Origin: Burkholderia sp. BCC0506
GTDB lineage: Bacteria > Pseudomonadota > Gammaproteobacteria > Burkholderiales > Burkholderiaceae
Reading direction: 5' to 3'
Assembly: GCF_902833145.1 (NCBI RefSeq)
Contig: NZ_CADFEN010000023.1
Coordinates: 1-47,766, forward strand
DNA: 47,766 nucleotides
The notes below the pieces were generated by a model. It was given only the letters and a program-made list of their open reading frames with translations. It was not told the DNA's origin and made no database searches. Each line of letters starts with the position of its first letter. Positions within the stretch are counted from its first letter, which is position 1. A program made the position numbers and the translations under genes. Shown one piece after another: positions 1 through 8,826 of the stretch.

Positions 1-29
1 CGCGGCTGCCCCCGTTGCCCGATGCCCGG

Positions 30-617
30 TCAGTAGTACCAGTACGTCTGCTGCCAGACGCCGTAGTACGGATAGCCCGAGTACCAGTAGCCGTAATAAA
101 CGTCACGCCACTGCGTGCGCCATTTCCAGTCTTCTTCGTCTTCCTTCTTCGCCTTGCGCGCGAGCTCGAGCAGCTTCTTCGATTCCTTGTCGCCGCGGCC
201 GGCCGCGATCGACAGCCACTTCTCCGCTTCGCGCGCATCCGAGCCCATTTCCTCGAGGCCGAACAGGTAGAAACTGCCGAGCGCCTTCTGCGCGTTCAGG
301 TCGCCGCGCTCGGCGGCCTCGCGCATCCACTTGAGCGCCTGGTAGCTGTCCTGGCGCACGCCGTCGCCGCGGAAATAGCGCAGGCCGAGGTCGTAGGCAG
401 CCTTCGGCTGGGTCTTCGCGGTTTGCTTGAGCGCGGCGATGCGCGGATCCTCGCGGTCTTCCGCGTCGTCCCTTTTTTGATAGGAGACCTGATCTTTAGG
501 TCGATCGGAACATCCTGTGTCGTCGCAGATCCGTACCGTGCCGGCGGTCACCGACGGATCCTGCGCGCACGCGGCCAGCAGCAACAGCAGCCCCGGTGCG
601 AGTAAACGGCGATACAT
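30..617 (-). CDS. Sel1-repeat lipoprotein
   Basis: A 195-residue exported lipoprotein of unknown role. The N-terminus is a short positive stretch, a leucine-rich core and a lipobox ending LLAAC at about residue 17, so it should be lipidated and membrane-anchored. Residues about 70-150 form two Sel1/TPR-like helical repeats (AAYDLGLRYFRGDGV, then KALGSFYLFGLEEMG), which usually mediate protein-protein contacts. A charged helix (KKEDEEDWKW) follows, then a C-terminal tail extremely rich in Tyr and Trp. The ATG at 617 is chosen because GAGGAAAG sits at proper distance; an in-frame GTG at 632 would overlap that ribosome-binding site. It is transcribed away from the TetR gene at 1039. The family call is firm; the function is unknown. 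Confidence 0.85.
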   Translation of the reverse strand: MYRRLLAPGLLLLLAACAQDPSVTAGTVRICDDTGCSDRPKDQVSYQKRDDAEDREDPRIAALKQTAKTQPKAAYDLGLRYFRGDGVRQDSYQALKWMREAAERGDLNAQKALGSFYLFGLEEMGSDAREAEKWLSIAAGRGDKESKKLLELARKAKKEDEEDWKWRTQWRDVYYGYWYSGYPYYGVWQQTYWYY

Positions 618-632
618 GGGTACTTTCCTCAC

Positions 633-1038
633 GTTTCATTGGCGCCGTGTTGCTTCGCGCGTTCGTCCGCGAGCATGCCCCCGGCCGGTGCGGGGCGCCG
701 CGAAGACCGCTCGCCGGCCCGCCCGCATGCCAAGGCTCTCTCAGGTTCTCTTTTCGGCTTGAAACATCGTTGCAGCGTCTGATGCGGCAGACGGCGGAAA
801 ACGGGGACACTACCCGCCATTCCGTCTCTTTAACCCACGCAATATCGATCGACGCTTACAGGGTTCAAATGATACATATCGGTCTATCTAATAGTCAAGA
901 TAACTTGATAATCCCTCGAAAGCGAATATCGCGGCGGCGGCAATGCCCTCGTCCGGAGCCACGAGGCCGGCTCCATCGCGCAGCCCGATGCTAGAATAAT
1001 CGGTCTATGCTGCTGAAATATCGAGGAGGAAGCCGTTC
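633..1038. other. Divergent intergenic region, AT-richer than its surroundings
   Basis: No gene is seen here. It separates the lipoprotein gene from the TetR gene, so promoters for both are expected inside. It holds a 14-base inverted repeat TCAAG-ATAA-CTTGA at 895-908 and two copies of ATCGGTCTAT (878-887 and 999-1008), the second directly before the TetR gene. Confidence 0.6.
992..1007 (+). promoter_or_regulatory. Candidate TetR operator
   Basis: TAGAATAATCGGTCTA has the form TAGA-N8-TCTA. It matches the TAGACC-N4-GGTCTA pattern described for NemR-type TetR regulators at 10 of 12 specified positions (from memory). It lies 31 bases before the TetR start, as expected for autorepression, and its GGTCTAT half recurs at 881-887. 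Binding is inferred. Confidence 0.4.
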
Positions 1039-1644
1039 GTGCGAGCCAACAAACGCCAGCTGGTGGTAGACAAAGCGACCGAACTGTTCTCGAAGCACGG
1101 ATTTCACCCGGTGGGCGTGGACTGGATCATCGACGATTCCGGGGTCGCCCGGATGACGCTGTACCGGCATTTTGCGAGCAAGGACGAGCTCATCCGCGAA
1201 GTGCTGGTCCAGCGCTACGACCTGATCGTCGGCAGCATCGATGCGCAGTTGCAGCACGTCGTCGATCCGGTCGAGCGCGTCAAGACCATCTTCGACTGGT
1301 ATGCCGCGTGGTTTCGCACACCGGAATTTGCCGGCTGCCTGTTCGAGCGTGCGCTCGCCGAATTCGGCACCGCTTATGCGCCGATCTCGGATGTCGCGAT
1401 CCGCTATCGCCGCAAGATGGTCGAATGGATCGCCGAACTGATCGAGGAGGCCCTCGTGCCGGCCGACACCGCCAACCGGCTGGCGACCGTCTTCATGATG
1501 CTGCTGGACGGCGCCACGGTCGAAGCGCGGGCGTTCAACGATTCGGCGGCGGCCGCGCGCGCGTGGCAAGCCGCGCATGCCCTTCTCGAACAGGCGATGC
1601 ACGCGGCGGCACCGCCCGCGGACGGCGCCGGCAACCCGACGTAA
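1039..1644 (+). CDS. TetR/AcrR-family transcriptional regulator
   Basis: A 201-residue one-component repressor. The N-terminal helix-turn-helix is clear (ELFSKHGFHPVGVDWIIDD then GVARMTLYRHFASKDEL, residues about 12-50). The ligand-binding C-terminal part is of the type found near reductases and detoxification genes. The start is GTG at 1039, supported by GAGGAGG at 1023-1029. The next gene in the same direction is a small hypothetical, and no efflux pump or oxidoreductase adjoins, so the target beyond its own promoter is not evident. Autorepression is likely from the GGTCTA-containing site just upstream. Family certain, ligand unknown. Confidence 0.88.
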   Translation: MRANKRQLVVDKATELFSKHGFHPVGVDWIIDDSGVARMTLYRHFASKDELIREVLVQRYDLIVGSIDAQLQHVVDPVERVKTIFDWYAAWFRTPEFAGCLFERALAEFGTAYAPISDVAIRYRRKMVEWIAELIEEALVPADTANRLATVFMMLLDGATVEARAFNDSAAAARAWQAAHALLEQAMHAAAPPADGAGNPT

Positions 1645-1684
1645 CGTACGTCGCGCGGCAATCGCATGTGCCGGCTGCAAGCCC

Positions 1685-2068
1685 GTGAACGTCAGTCGAT
1701 ACGCAATCCGGCAGCGGGACCGGAACGGCCTCACGATCGTTGCGTACACGTCGGAAGACCTGGCGTCGCTCGACAGAACGCCGCGGGCCGACCGCGTCCC
1801 TCTCCGCTACGCCGTCACGCCGGTCACCCGCCGCAAGCGATTCGATGCGGGTGCAACCGATATCGAAGACTACCCGTTCTCCGCGCGGCGGCTCGACATC
1901 CGCGCCCGCTGCCCGATCCCCACGTCGGCGTTCTGCTCGTCCTGGTTCATTCCGTTCCATGATCGCGCGGGGTGGCATGGCCCGGACTACGTGTCCGGAC
2001 TCGATGCAAACGAACCGGCGCGCGTGAAGTTGTGCATCGGCGGCGGAAGCATGGCCAGCGCCCGTTGA
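1685..2068 (+). CDS. Small hypothetical protein
   Basis: A 127-residue reading frame starting at GTG 1685 that I do not recognise. Codon third positions are strongly G/C, as in neighbouring real genes, and composition is unlike a shadow frame, with natural-looking stretches such as LTIVAYTSEDLASLDR and WFIPFHDRAGWHGPDYVSG. There is no signal peptide or membrane segment. It follows the TetR gene by 40 bases in the same direction and could be co-transcribed. No strong ribosome-binding site was seen, and internal starts are possible. A chance open frame cannot be excluded. Confidence 0.42.
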   Translation: MNVSRYAIRQRDRNGLTIVAYTSEDLASLDRTPRADRVPLRYAVTPVTRRKRFDAGATDIEDYPFSARRLDIRARCPIPTSAFCSSWFIPFHDRAGWHGPDYVSGLDANEPARVKLCIGGGSMASAR

Positions 2069-2213
2069 TGTCGAAGGAACACGCGATCAAGGTCGACGCA
2101 GGCGATATGGCGAAGCCGAACGGGCCATGATGGACGTGTGGGCCCTCGGCGCGAGACGCCGCTCGGGCAGGCACGGCGATTGCGCCTGCTGCATTCCCGG
2201 GAGGCCCGCCATC

Positions 2214-3506
2214 ATGAACGACAACGATTTTCTGCAGCCCGAACCGACGGAACCGGCTCCGAACGCGGTCACGTGGGTGCGGCGTCTCGGCCCCGGCCTG
2301 ATCACCGGCGCGGCGGACGACGATCCTTCCGGCATCGGCACGTACTCTCAGGCGGGCGCGCAATTCGGCTTCGAACTGCTGTGGGCGCTGCTGCTGACGT
2401 ACCCGTTGATGACGGCCATCCAGCTGGTCAGCGCGCGAATCGGCCGCGTGACGGGCAAAGGCCTCGCGTCCAACATGCGCGCGCACTACCCGCGTTGGCT
2501 GCTGTACGGGACGGTCGTGCTGCTGATCGCGGCCAACGTGATCAACATCGCGGCCGACCTGTCGGCGATGGGCGCGGCCGTCAACTTGCTGCTGCCCGGC
2601 CCGCAGCAGCTCTACATCGTGTGCCTCGGCGGCGTGTCGGTCGTGCTGCAGGTTTTCGTCCCCTACGACCGCTACGCGCGCCTGCTCAAATGGACTGCGC
2701 TGACGTTGCTGGCCTATGTCGCGGTCGCCCTCATCGTGCCGGTCAACTGGGCCGATGTCGGTCGCGCGATCGTGCAGCCGCATGCGCAGTTGAGCGCCGC
2801 TTACCTGACCACGGTCGTCGCCGTGCTCGGCACGACCATCAGCCCGTATCTGTTTTTCTGGCAAGCGTCGCAGGAAGTCGAAGAGTTGCGCGCCGCGCCG
2901 AACCAGCGACCGCTGCGGCGCGTACCGCGTCAGGCGCCCGCCCAGTTGCGCCGGATCAACTTCGATACGTGGTTCGGCATGGGCGTCTCGAACGCGATTG
3001 CCTTCTTCATCGTGCTGACGGCAGCGGCCACGCTCCACGCGCATCACATCGACGTGAAAACGTCGGCGGATGCCGCGCGGGCGCTCGAGCCGCTCGCCGG
3101 TCGCTTCGCGTACGTGCTGTTCGCGCTCGGCATCGTCGGCACCGGCCTGCTGGCGCTGCCGGTGCTCGCGGGATCGGCCGCCTATGCGGCCGCGGGCACG
3201 TTCCGCTGGCGCAACAGTCTCGCGCTGCAGTTGGGTGTCGCGCCCGAATTCTATGCGGTGATCGTGTTGGCGATCGTCGGCGGAATCGCGTTTACGTTCA
3301 CGCATTTCGACCCGATCCGCGCGCTTTACTGGAGCGCCGTCATCAACGGCGTGAGCGCCGTGCCGATCATGGTCGTGATGATGCTGATGGCGAGAAGCAG
3401 ACGGGTCATGGGCGAGTTTGCCGTCAGAGGCGCGCTTGCGTGGGGCGGATGGATCGCGACGCTCGCGATGGCGATCGCGGCGATGGGCGTGTTCGTGCCG
3501 GGATGA
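2214..3506 (+). CDS. Divergent Nramp-family metal ion transporter
   Basis: A 430-residue inner-membrane protein of the Nramp (SLC11) fold with about eleven membrane segments. The family's first-helix block is recognisable (GAQFGFELLWALLLTYPL). The canonical metal-binding DPGN motif reads DPSG at residues 37-40, and the sixth-helix MPHN motif reads SPYL near residue 211 (GTTISPYLFFWQ). Canonical Nramp proteins import Mn(II) or Fe(II) through those Asp, Asn and Met residues; only the Asp remains here. The protein therefore belongs to a divergent branch, possibly with different substrates, as known for magnesium- and aluminium-type relatives. The start at ATG 2214 has GGGAGG upstream; longer in-frame starts lack this. 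No Mn riboswitch was seen before it. Confidence 0.85.
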   Translation: MNDNDFLQPEPTEPAPNAVTWVRRLGPGLITGAADDDPSGIGTYSQAGAQFGFELLWALLLTYPLMTAIQLVSARIGRVTGKGLASNMRAHYPRWLLYGTVVLLIAANVINIAADLSAMGAAVNLLLPGPQQLYIVCLGGVSVVLQVFVPYDRYARLLKWTALTLLAYVAVALIVPVNWADVGRAIVQPHAQLSAAYLTTVVAVLGTTISPYLFFWQASQEVEELRAAPNQRPLRRVPRQAPAQLRRINFDTWFGMGVSNAIAFFIVLTAAATLHAHHIDVKTSADAARALEPLAGRFAYVLFALGIVGTGLLALPVLAGSAAYAAAGTFRWRNSLALQLGVAPEFYAVIVLAIVGGIAFTFTHFDPIRALYWSAVINGVSAVPIMVVMMLMARSRRVMGEFAVRGALAWGGWIATLAMAIAAMGVFVPG

Positions 3507-3536
3507 AACCGGCAGCGTGGATGCCGCGCGTTGCGC

Positions 3537-4541
3537 TCACTTCAGTTCGCCGCGGCTTATCGCGGTGCCGACTGCATGGCGCAGCATGTCCGCGAGCCGC
3601 TGGTTCTCGTCGATGCGGGCCTGTTCGATCGCGACGTCCTCGGCGTTACCCGTGCGGCGCGCCCATTCCTGGCGCTCGCGCGCAAAAATCATGCGTTCGT
3701 GAACCGCGCGGATCGCCGCCCATATCGCATCCTCCGCTGTCCGCGCCTGCGCGTCGCCGAGAGAAAGCGCGGAGAACGCGTGCCCGGTATGGCATCGGTA
3801 TCGCAACGGACGATCGTCGCGCATGCGCCAGAGCACGCCGTTGCAACTGGGGCACGTGAGCGCCGAACGCGTGCCGATTTCGTCGAGAAGCCCGGGGGCG
3901 GCGAGGCCGCCCTCGGCAATCCGGCTCTCGTGATCCAGGTCGCGCAAGTCTGCCATCGTTCGCTGCTCCTTCGCACGTGCGCCATGGACCGCTGCATGGA
4001 TGGCCCGCGGCAGTTCTCCGGCCCGTGCGACCGCATCGGCGCCCGCCGCGGCCAGCGCGCTGCGCGGCATCGACGGCGCTTCGCATTCGTCGGGATCCTG
4101 AACGATACCGTACCCGCCTCTCGCGCGAATCGCCGCGAGGCCGGCCGCGCCGTCATCGAGGTCGCCGCTGAGCACCACCCCGATCGCGCCGGCGCCGTAT
4201 TCGCGTGCGGCCGACCGGAACAGCGGATCGGCGGCCGGCCGGGCGAAGTTCTCGGCGGCCGTATCGAGCAGCCGGAGATCGCCGTCGCGCACGATCATGT
4301 GCCTGTCTGGCGGCGCCACGTAAATTCTGCCGGCTTGCGGCGGTTCCCCGTGTCGCGCCTCGCTTGCATCCAGCCTGCCCCATCGCGACAACAGCTCGGG
4401 CAAGATCGTCCGATGTCGACCAATGTGCTGCACGATGCAAATCGGCACCGGAAAATCCGCGGCGATGCCGGCCACCAACGTCCGGAGGACCGGGAGACCG
4501 CCTCGGGACGATGCAATGACGACGATATCTCGACGATCCAT
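3537..4541 (-). CDS. Stand-alone CheB-type methylesterase with C-terminal cysteine motif
   Basis: A 334-residue protein with a CheB methylesterase domain at residues about 1-185 and no receiver domain. The catalytic triad positions are visible: Ser in ASSRGGLP near residue 11, His in VQHIGRH near residue 40 and Asp in SGDLDDGAAG near residue 135. A second region has CPSCNGVLW and RCHTGHAFS, a possible small zinc site, followed by a helical tail. CheB removes glutamate methyl esters or amides from chemoreceptors, but no chemoreceptor gene is nearby. It lies 136 bases downstream of the CheB-CheR hybrid kinase in the same direction and may be co-transcribed. The start at 4541 follows a G-rich ribosome-binding site. 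Confidence 0.85.
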   Translation of the reverse strand: MDRRDIVVIASSRGGLPVLRTLVAGIAADFPVPICIVQHIGRHRTILPELLSRWGRLDASEARHGEPPQAGRIYVAPPDRHMIVRDGDLRLLDTAAENFARPAADPLFRSAAREYGAGAIGVVLSGDLDDGAAGLAAIRARGGYGIVQDPDECEAPSMPRSALAAAGADAVARAGELPRAIHAAVHGARAKEQRTMADLRDLDHESRIAEGGLAAPGLLDEIGTRSALTCPSCNGVLWRMRDDRPLRYRCHTGHAFSALSLGDAQARTAEDAIWAAIRAVHERMIFARERQEWARRTGNAEDVAIEQARIDENQRLADMLRHAVGTAISRGELK

Positions 4542-4677
4542 GGTGCCCCCCCCTTTGCGGACACAGCCGCAAGCCGGGTTCCTGAACCGCGATCCCGTCA
4601 CGGGCGGTCGCAGACGGCGTAATACGGGTCGAATGGCGGTCACGGCAAAGCGCCGACCGGCAATGCGCGGGCCGTCG

Positions 4678-7600
4678 CTAGGGCCTGTTCACGTCGCCGA
4701 GTGCCGCGAGCAACATCCCGAAATCCAGCGGTTTGGACAGATGGCTGTCGAAACCGGCCTCCGCCGCGGCCCGGACATCGTCCTGGCGATTTCGGCCCGT
4801 CAGCGCCACGGTACGGAGATCGGCCCAGCGCGGTTCGGCCTTGACCCGGCGAATCAACTCGTAGCCATCCATGTCGGGAAGCCCGATGTCGGACACGATG
4901 GCGTCGACGGGCGTCCCGGGCAGCCTCTCCAGCGCCTCGCCCCCGCTTTCCGCGATCGTGACCACCGCCCCCGCGAGTTCCAGCAACGTCGTGAGCGACA
5001 GCGCCGTTTCCCGGTCGTCCTCGACCAGCAGCACGCGAAGGCCGGCGATATTGCCCTCCGGCACGCCGTGGTCGGAAGACACGGCGCGATGGTCCGATGC
5101 CGCCGGCAGCCATACCGTCATCGTGGTGCCGGACCCCGGCCCATCGGAGGCCGCGGTGATCCGGCCGCCGTGCATTTCCACGAGCTGCCGAACGAGGGCC
5201 AGGCCGATGCCGAGACCGCCCCGGGTCCGGTCGCGCGGCGCTTGCCGGAACATGTCGAAGACATGCGGAAGCGTATCGCCGTCGATTCCCTGCCCGTCGT
5301 CGACGACGTCGACACGCAGCATGGTGCCCTCGTGCGCGAGACGCACGACGATCTCGCCGTGCGGCTGCGTGTACTTGAGCGCGTTGGACATCAGGTTCCA
5401 GAAGATCTGCTCGCATCGCACCGGATCGGCGAGCGCGATAGCCGGCTCGGCCGGCAACTCCGTTCTCAGCACCAGGCCGCGCGCGTGCACGTCGAACTCG
5501 CAGGTGTCCGCGATGCTGCGCAATATCGCCGTCAGGTCGACCCGGTCCAGCTCGAGTGCAAGCTTGCCGGTCTGGATGCGCGACAGGTCGAGCAGATCGT
5601 CGATGATCTGGGCCTGGGCGCGCACGGCCTGCCGGATCGAATCCGCGGCTTCCCGCACGGCGGGAATGTCGCGCGTCTCCGGCAGGCGCGGCAGCATTTC
5701 CGACTTCACGCCGATCAGGTTGAGCGGATGCCTCAGCTCGTGGGACAGCACGGCGATGAACTCGTCCTTCAGCTGGTTCGAACTGAGCGCCTGCTCGCGT
5801 GCCGCCTGTTCCCGCGCGAGCGCTTCGCGATTCGCATCGTCGCTCTGCTTGCGCTGCGTCATGTCGCGCACGATCTTCGCGAAGCCGCTGAACGACGTAT
5901 CGGAAATCGGCGTGACGACGCCGCTACAGAAGATCCGCCGCCCGTCCTTGGTCCGGTGCCAGCGCTCGTCGTCCGCGCGGCCTTCGCGGGTCGCGACCTC
6001 GCGCTCGCGCATCGGCACGAGCGCCTGCCGGTCGTTCGGCTCGTAGATCAGTTCCACGTCCTGACCGATCATCTCGTCTTCCGTATAGCCGAATATGCGT
6101 TCCGCACCGGCGTTCCAGCTTACGATGGACCCGTTGCTGTCCTGGATGATGATCGCGTAGTCCTTGGTCGATTGAGCGACCAGACGCAGGCGCTGCTCGC
6201 CTGCCCGCGCCGCCTCTTCCGCGTGATGACGGTCGGTGATGTCGATGAGCGTGATCACCGCGCCGTCGATGTGATCGTCGGCCGTCCGATAGGGCAGCAA
6301 CCGCATCAGGTACCACCGGCCGGCCTCGCTCTCGATCTCGCGCTCGATCAACCGCAGCGACTGGAACGACTGCCGGACATCGTCGGCCAGCGTCGGATAC
6401 CGCAGCGCGTGGGTGATGTGGAACAGCGACCTGCCCAGGTCCGTATCGATCAGGTTGAAAATCGCGGTGGCGTTGGGCGTAAACCGCTTGACCCGGATTT
6501 CCTTGTCGACGAACACGGTCGCGATCTCGCTCGACGCGATGATGTTGTGCAGGTCGTCGTTCGCCTTCGCGGTGTCTTCGATCCTTGCCTGCATTTCGGC
6601 ATTGGCCGTGGTCAGCTCCTCGTTGACCGATTGCAGTTCTTCCTTGCTGCTTTCCAGCTCCTCGCTCGTGGAGCGCAGCTCTTCGTTGATCGCCTGCAAC
6701 TCCTCGTTCGACGCCTTCAATTCCTCGACGGACGTTTCGTACTGCTCGATGATCGTCGCGAGTTGCTCGCGGCTGTGCTGCAGCTCCTGTTCGAGCTGCG
6801 CCAGAACCGGATCCTGCCCGCTCGTCTCGACCTGGTCCTCGTCGGTCATGCGGCCGGCCACCTCGTCGAACACGACGAGAAGGAATTCCGCATTCGCGAC
6901 CTTGTCGTGAAACGGCCTGACCGTCATGTTGATCCACGACACGCTGCCGTCGTGGACCCACTTCACCCGGCGCGCCTCCACGCTCATGCCCGTTTGCAGC
7001 GCACGGAAAATCGCCGTGCGCAAGTCGAGCCGCAGATCGGGCAGCACCAGCGTCATGATGTTGCTGGACAGTTCGCCGCCGACATGCCTGAGGAACCGGC
7101 CGGCGTTATCCGACAGATGAACGACGTTCGATTCCTTGTCGATGATGACGCTCGGCGGCGAATACGTTTCGAGCGCGCGCTGATGGAGCTCCGCATAGGA
7201 GAAGTTGCGTTGCGCCGGGCTGGCCGGCACCCGCAGCGGGGGCTGCGGCGCGGCCCGCTCGTCGGTCGCGCCGGATTCGACCTGGAACAGCGGCGGAAAG
7301 CCCGTGGCCGGCTTCGCGCGATGCGTGACCACGCGTGCGCGGTAGATCCGGCGTTTCTTGTCCACGACGACAAACAGATCGTCCGCCGCGTCGGCCGATT
7401 CCGCGGTGCCGAGGAACAGGTAGCCGTTGGGACGCAACGCGAAATGGAACAGCTCCAGGATTTGCCGCTGCACCGCCCGTTCCAGATAGATCAGCACGTT
7501 GCGGCACGAGATCAGGTCGAGATGCGAGAACGGCGGATCGCGCAGCAGGCTGTGCGCGGCGAACAGAATGCGCTCGCGCACCGCCTTGGCGATCACGTAG

Positions 7601-8826
7601 TGCGCGCCGTCCCGCGTGAAATACCGCTGCAGCAGCGCGGCCGGCACGTCGCTGGCGATCGAAAGCGGGTAGGAGCCCGTTCGCGCACGGACGATCGCCG
7701 CTTCATCGATATCGGTCGCGAATACCTGGATGGCCTGGCTCGACATCGCCGCCTCGCGCGCCCGCGTCAGCAACAGCGAGATCGAGTACGCCTCTTCGCC
7801 CGTCGCGCATCCGGCCACCCACACGCGCACCTGATCCTCGCCGGACTCCGACGCGAACAACGAGCCGATCACTTCCCGTTCGAGGAAATCGAAGGCCTCG
7901 CGATCGCGGAAGAACTGGGTCACGCCGATCAGCATGTCCGCCAGCAGCGCGTTCGCTTCTTCGGGCGCGGCCCGCAGGAAATCCCGGTACGCGAGCAGAT
8001 CGCGTTGCCCGTTGACCTGCATGCGCCGCTCGATGCGCCTCAGCACGGTCGCCCGCTTGTACAGCCGGAAATCGTGGCCGGTGCGCACCCGCAGGTGCAT
8101 CAGAATGTCGGACAGCGCCCGCTCGGGATCGTTGACCGTCGGCCGATCGACGCTGTGCAGCGACTGCGCGAATTCGAGGCCTTGCTGTTCGATGCGGCGC
8201 GCATTCGACCAGAGTTCGAGCAACCGTTGCGGCATCTCGGCCGCCGGCAGCACGATATCGACACGCGCGAGGGCAATCGCGTGCTGCGGCATCTCCGCGT
8301 ACTCGGCGTCATCTGGCGTCTGCGCGAGCGTGATGCCGCCTGCCTCCTTGATGCGGCTCAAGCCCGCCGCGCCGTCGGAGCCGGTGCCGGACATCACGAT
8401 GCCGATCGCGCGCCAGTCGTGCGCGTCCGCCAGCGTCCGGAAGAAGTGGTCGATCGTGAACGGGACTTCGTCGGACGGATCCCGACCGTGGCAGCGCAGG
8501 CAACCGTCCGACATCTCGAGTTGCATGCCCGGTGCGATCACGTAGATATGGTTTTTTTCGATCGGTACCGTGGACGTCACCTGATGCACCGGCATGCCCG
8601 TCGTGCGCTGCAGGACCGCGTCCATATGACTGACCTGTTCCGGCGCGAGATGGACGACGACGACGAACGCCATGTCCATGCCCGTCGGCGCGCTCTCGAA
8701 AAAGGTCTGCAAGGCCGTCGTGCCGCCTGCCGACGCACCGATGCCCACTACCGGAAACGACAGATCGCTCTTCAACGTGGCGGGTGACGGAGGCCGCTCC
8801 TTGTGCGCAGGCGCTTGCCGTGCCAT
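4678..8826 (-). CDS. CheB-CheR-PAS hybrid histidine kinase with C-terminal receiver
   Basis: A 1382-residue multidomain signalling protein. In order: CheB methylesterase with Ser in GIGASAGG near residue 30 and Asp in SGTGSDGAAG near 150; CheR methyltransferase with the SAM motif GCATGEEAYS near 340; a PAS-like segment; a long Glu-rich coiled coil at about 675-750; two PAS domains; HisKA with SHELRHPLNL near 1025; a HATPase domain with NLMSNALKYT and GGLGIGLALV; and a receiver with its phospho-Asp in VSDIGLPDMDGYEL near 1310. All catalytic motifs appear intact. Such fusions are thought to link reversible methylation to a phosphorelay. AGGAG precedes the chosen ATG at 8826. The input signal and output partner are not encoded nearby. 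Confidence 0.93.
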   Translation of the reverse strand: MARQAPAHKERPPSPATLKSDLSFPVVGIGASAGGTTALQTFFESAPTGMDMAFVVVVHLAPEQVSHMDAVLQRTTGMPVHQVTSTVPIEKNHIYVIAPGMQLEMSDGCLRCHGRDPSDEVPFTIDHFFRTLADAHDWRAIGIVMSGTGSDGAAGLSRIKEAGGITLAQTPDDAEYAEMPQHAIALARVDIVLPAAEMPQRLLELWSNARRIEQQGLEFAQSLHSVDRPTVNDPERALSDILMHLRVRTGHDFRLYKRATVLRRIERRMQVNGQRDLLAYRDFLRAAPEEANALLADMLIGVTQFFRDREAFDFLEREVIGSLFASESGEDQVRVWVAGCATGEEAYSISLLLTRAREAAMSSQAIQVFATDIDEAAIVRARTGSYPLSIASDVPAALLQRYFTRDGAHYVIAKAVRERILFAAHSLLRDPPFSHLDLISCRNVLIYLERAVQRQILELFHFALRPNGYLFLGTAESADAADDLFVVVDKKRRIYRARVVTHRAKPATGFPPLFQVESGATDERAAPQPPLRVPASPAQRNFSYAELHQRALETYSPPSVIIDKESNVVHLSDNAGRFLRHVGGELSSNIMTLVLPDLRLDLRTAIFRALQTGMSVEARRVKWVHDGSVSWINMTVRPFHDKVANAEFLLVVFDEVAGRMTDEDQVETSGQDPVLAQLEQELQHSREQLATIIEQYETSVEELKASNEELQAINEELRSTSEELESSKEELQSVNEELTTANAEMQARIEDTAKANDDLHNIIASSEIATVFVDKEIRVKRFTPNATAIFNLIDTDLGRSLFHITHALRYPTLADDVRQSFQSLRLIEREIESEAGRWYLMRLLPYRTADDHIDGAVITLIDITDRHHAEEAARAGEQRLRLVAQSTKDYAIIIQDSNGSIVSWNAGAERIFGYTEDEMIGQDVELIYEPNDRQALVPMREREVATREGRADDERWHRTKDGRRIFCSGVVTPISDTSFSGFAKIVRDMTQRKQSDDANREALAREQAAREQALSSNQLKDEFIAVLSHELRHPLNLIGVKSEMLPRLPETRDIPAVREAADSIRQAVRAQAQIIDDLLDLSRIQTGKLALELDRVDLTAILRSIADTCEFDVHARGLVLRTELPAEPAIALADPVRCEQIFWNLMSNALKYTQPHGEIVVRLAHEGTMLRVDVVDDGQGIDGDTLPHVFDMFRQAPRDRTRGGLGIGLALVRQLVEMHGGRITAASDGPGSGTTMTVWLPAASDHRAVSSDHGVPEGNIAGLRVLLVEDDRETALSLTTLLELAGAVVTIAESGGEALERLPGTPVDAIVSDIGLPDMDGYELIRRVKAEPRWADLRTVALTGRNRQDDVRAAAEAGFDSHLSKPLDFGMLLAALGDVNRP

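Noticed and set aside
2069-2213. Possible metal riboswitch before the Nramp gene
   Set aside because: Only a modest GC-rich hairpin is present; none of the conserved Mn riboswitch features were seen.
4423-8787. A very long open frame on the plus strand opposite the hybrid kinase
   Set aside because: Its translation is Arg/His/Val-rich low-quality sequence with no domains, while the minus strand carries intact kinase, CheB and CheR motifs. It is a GC-bias shadow.
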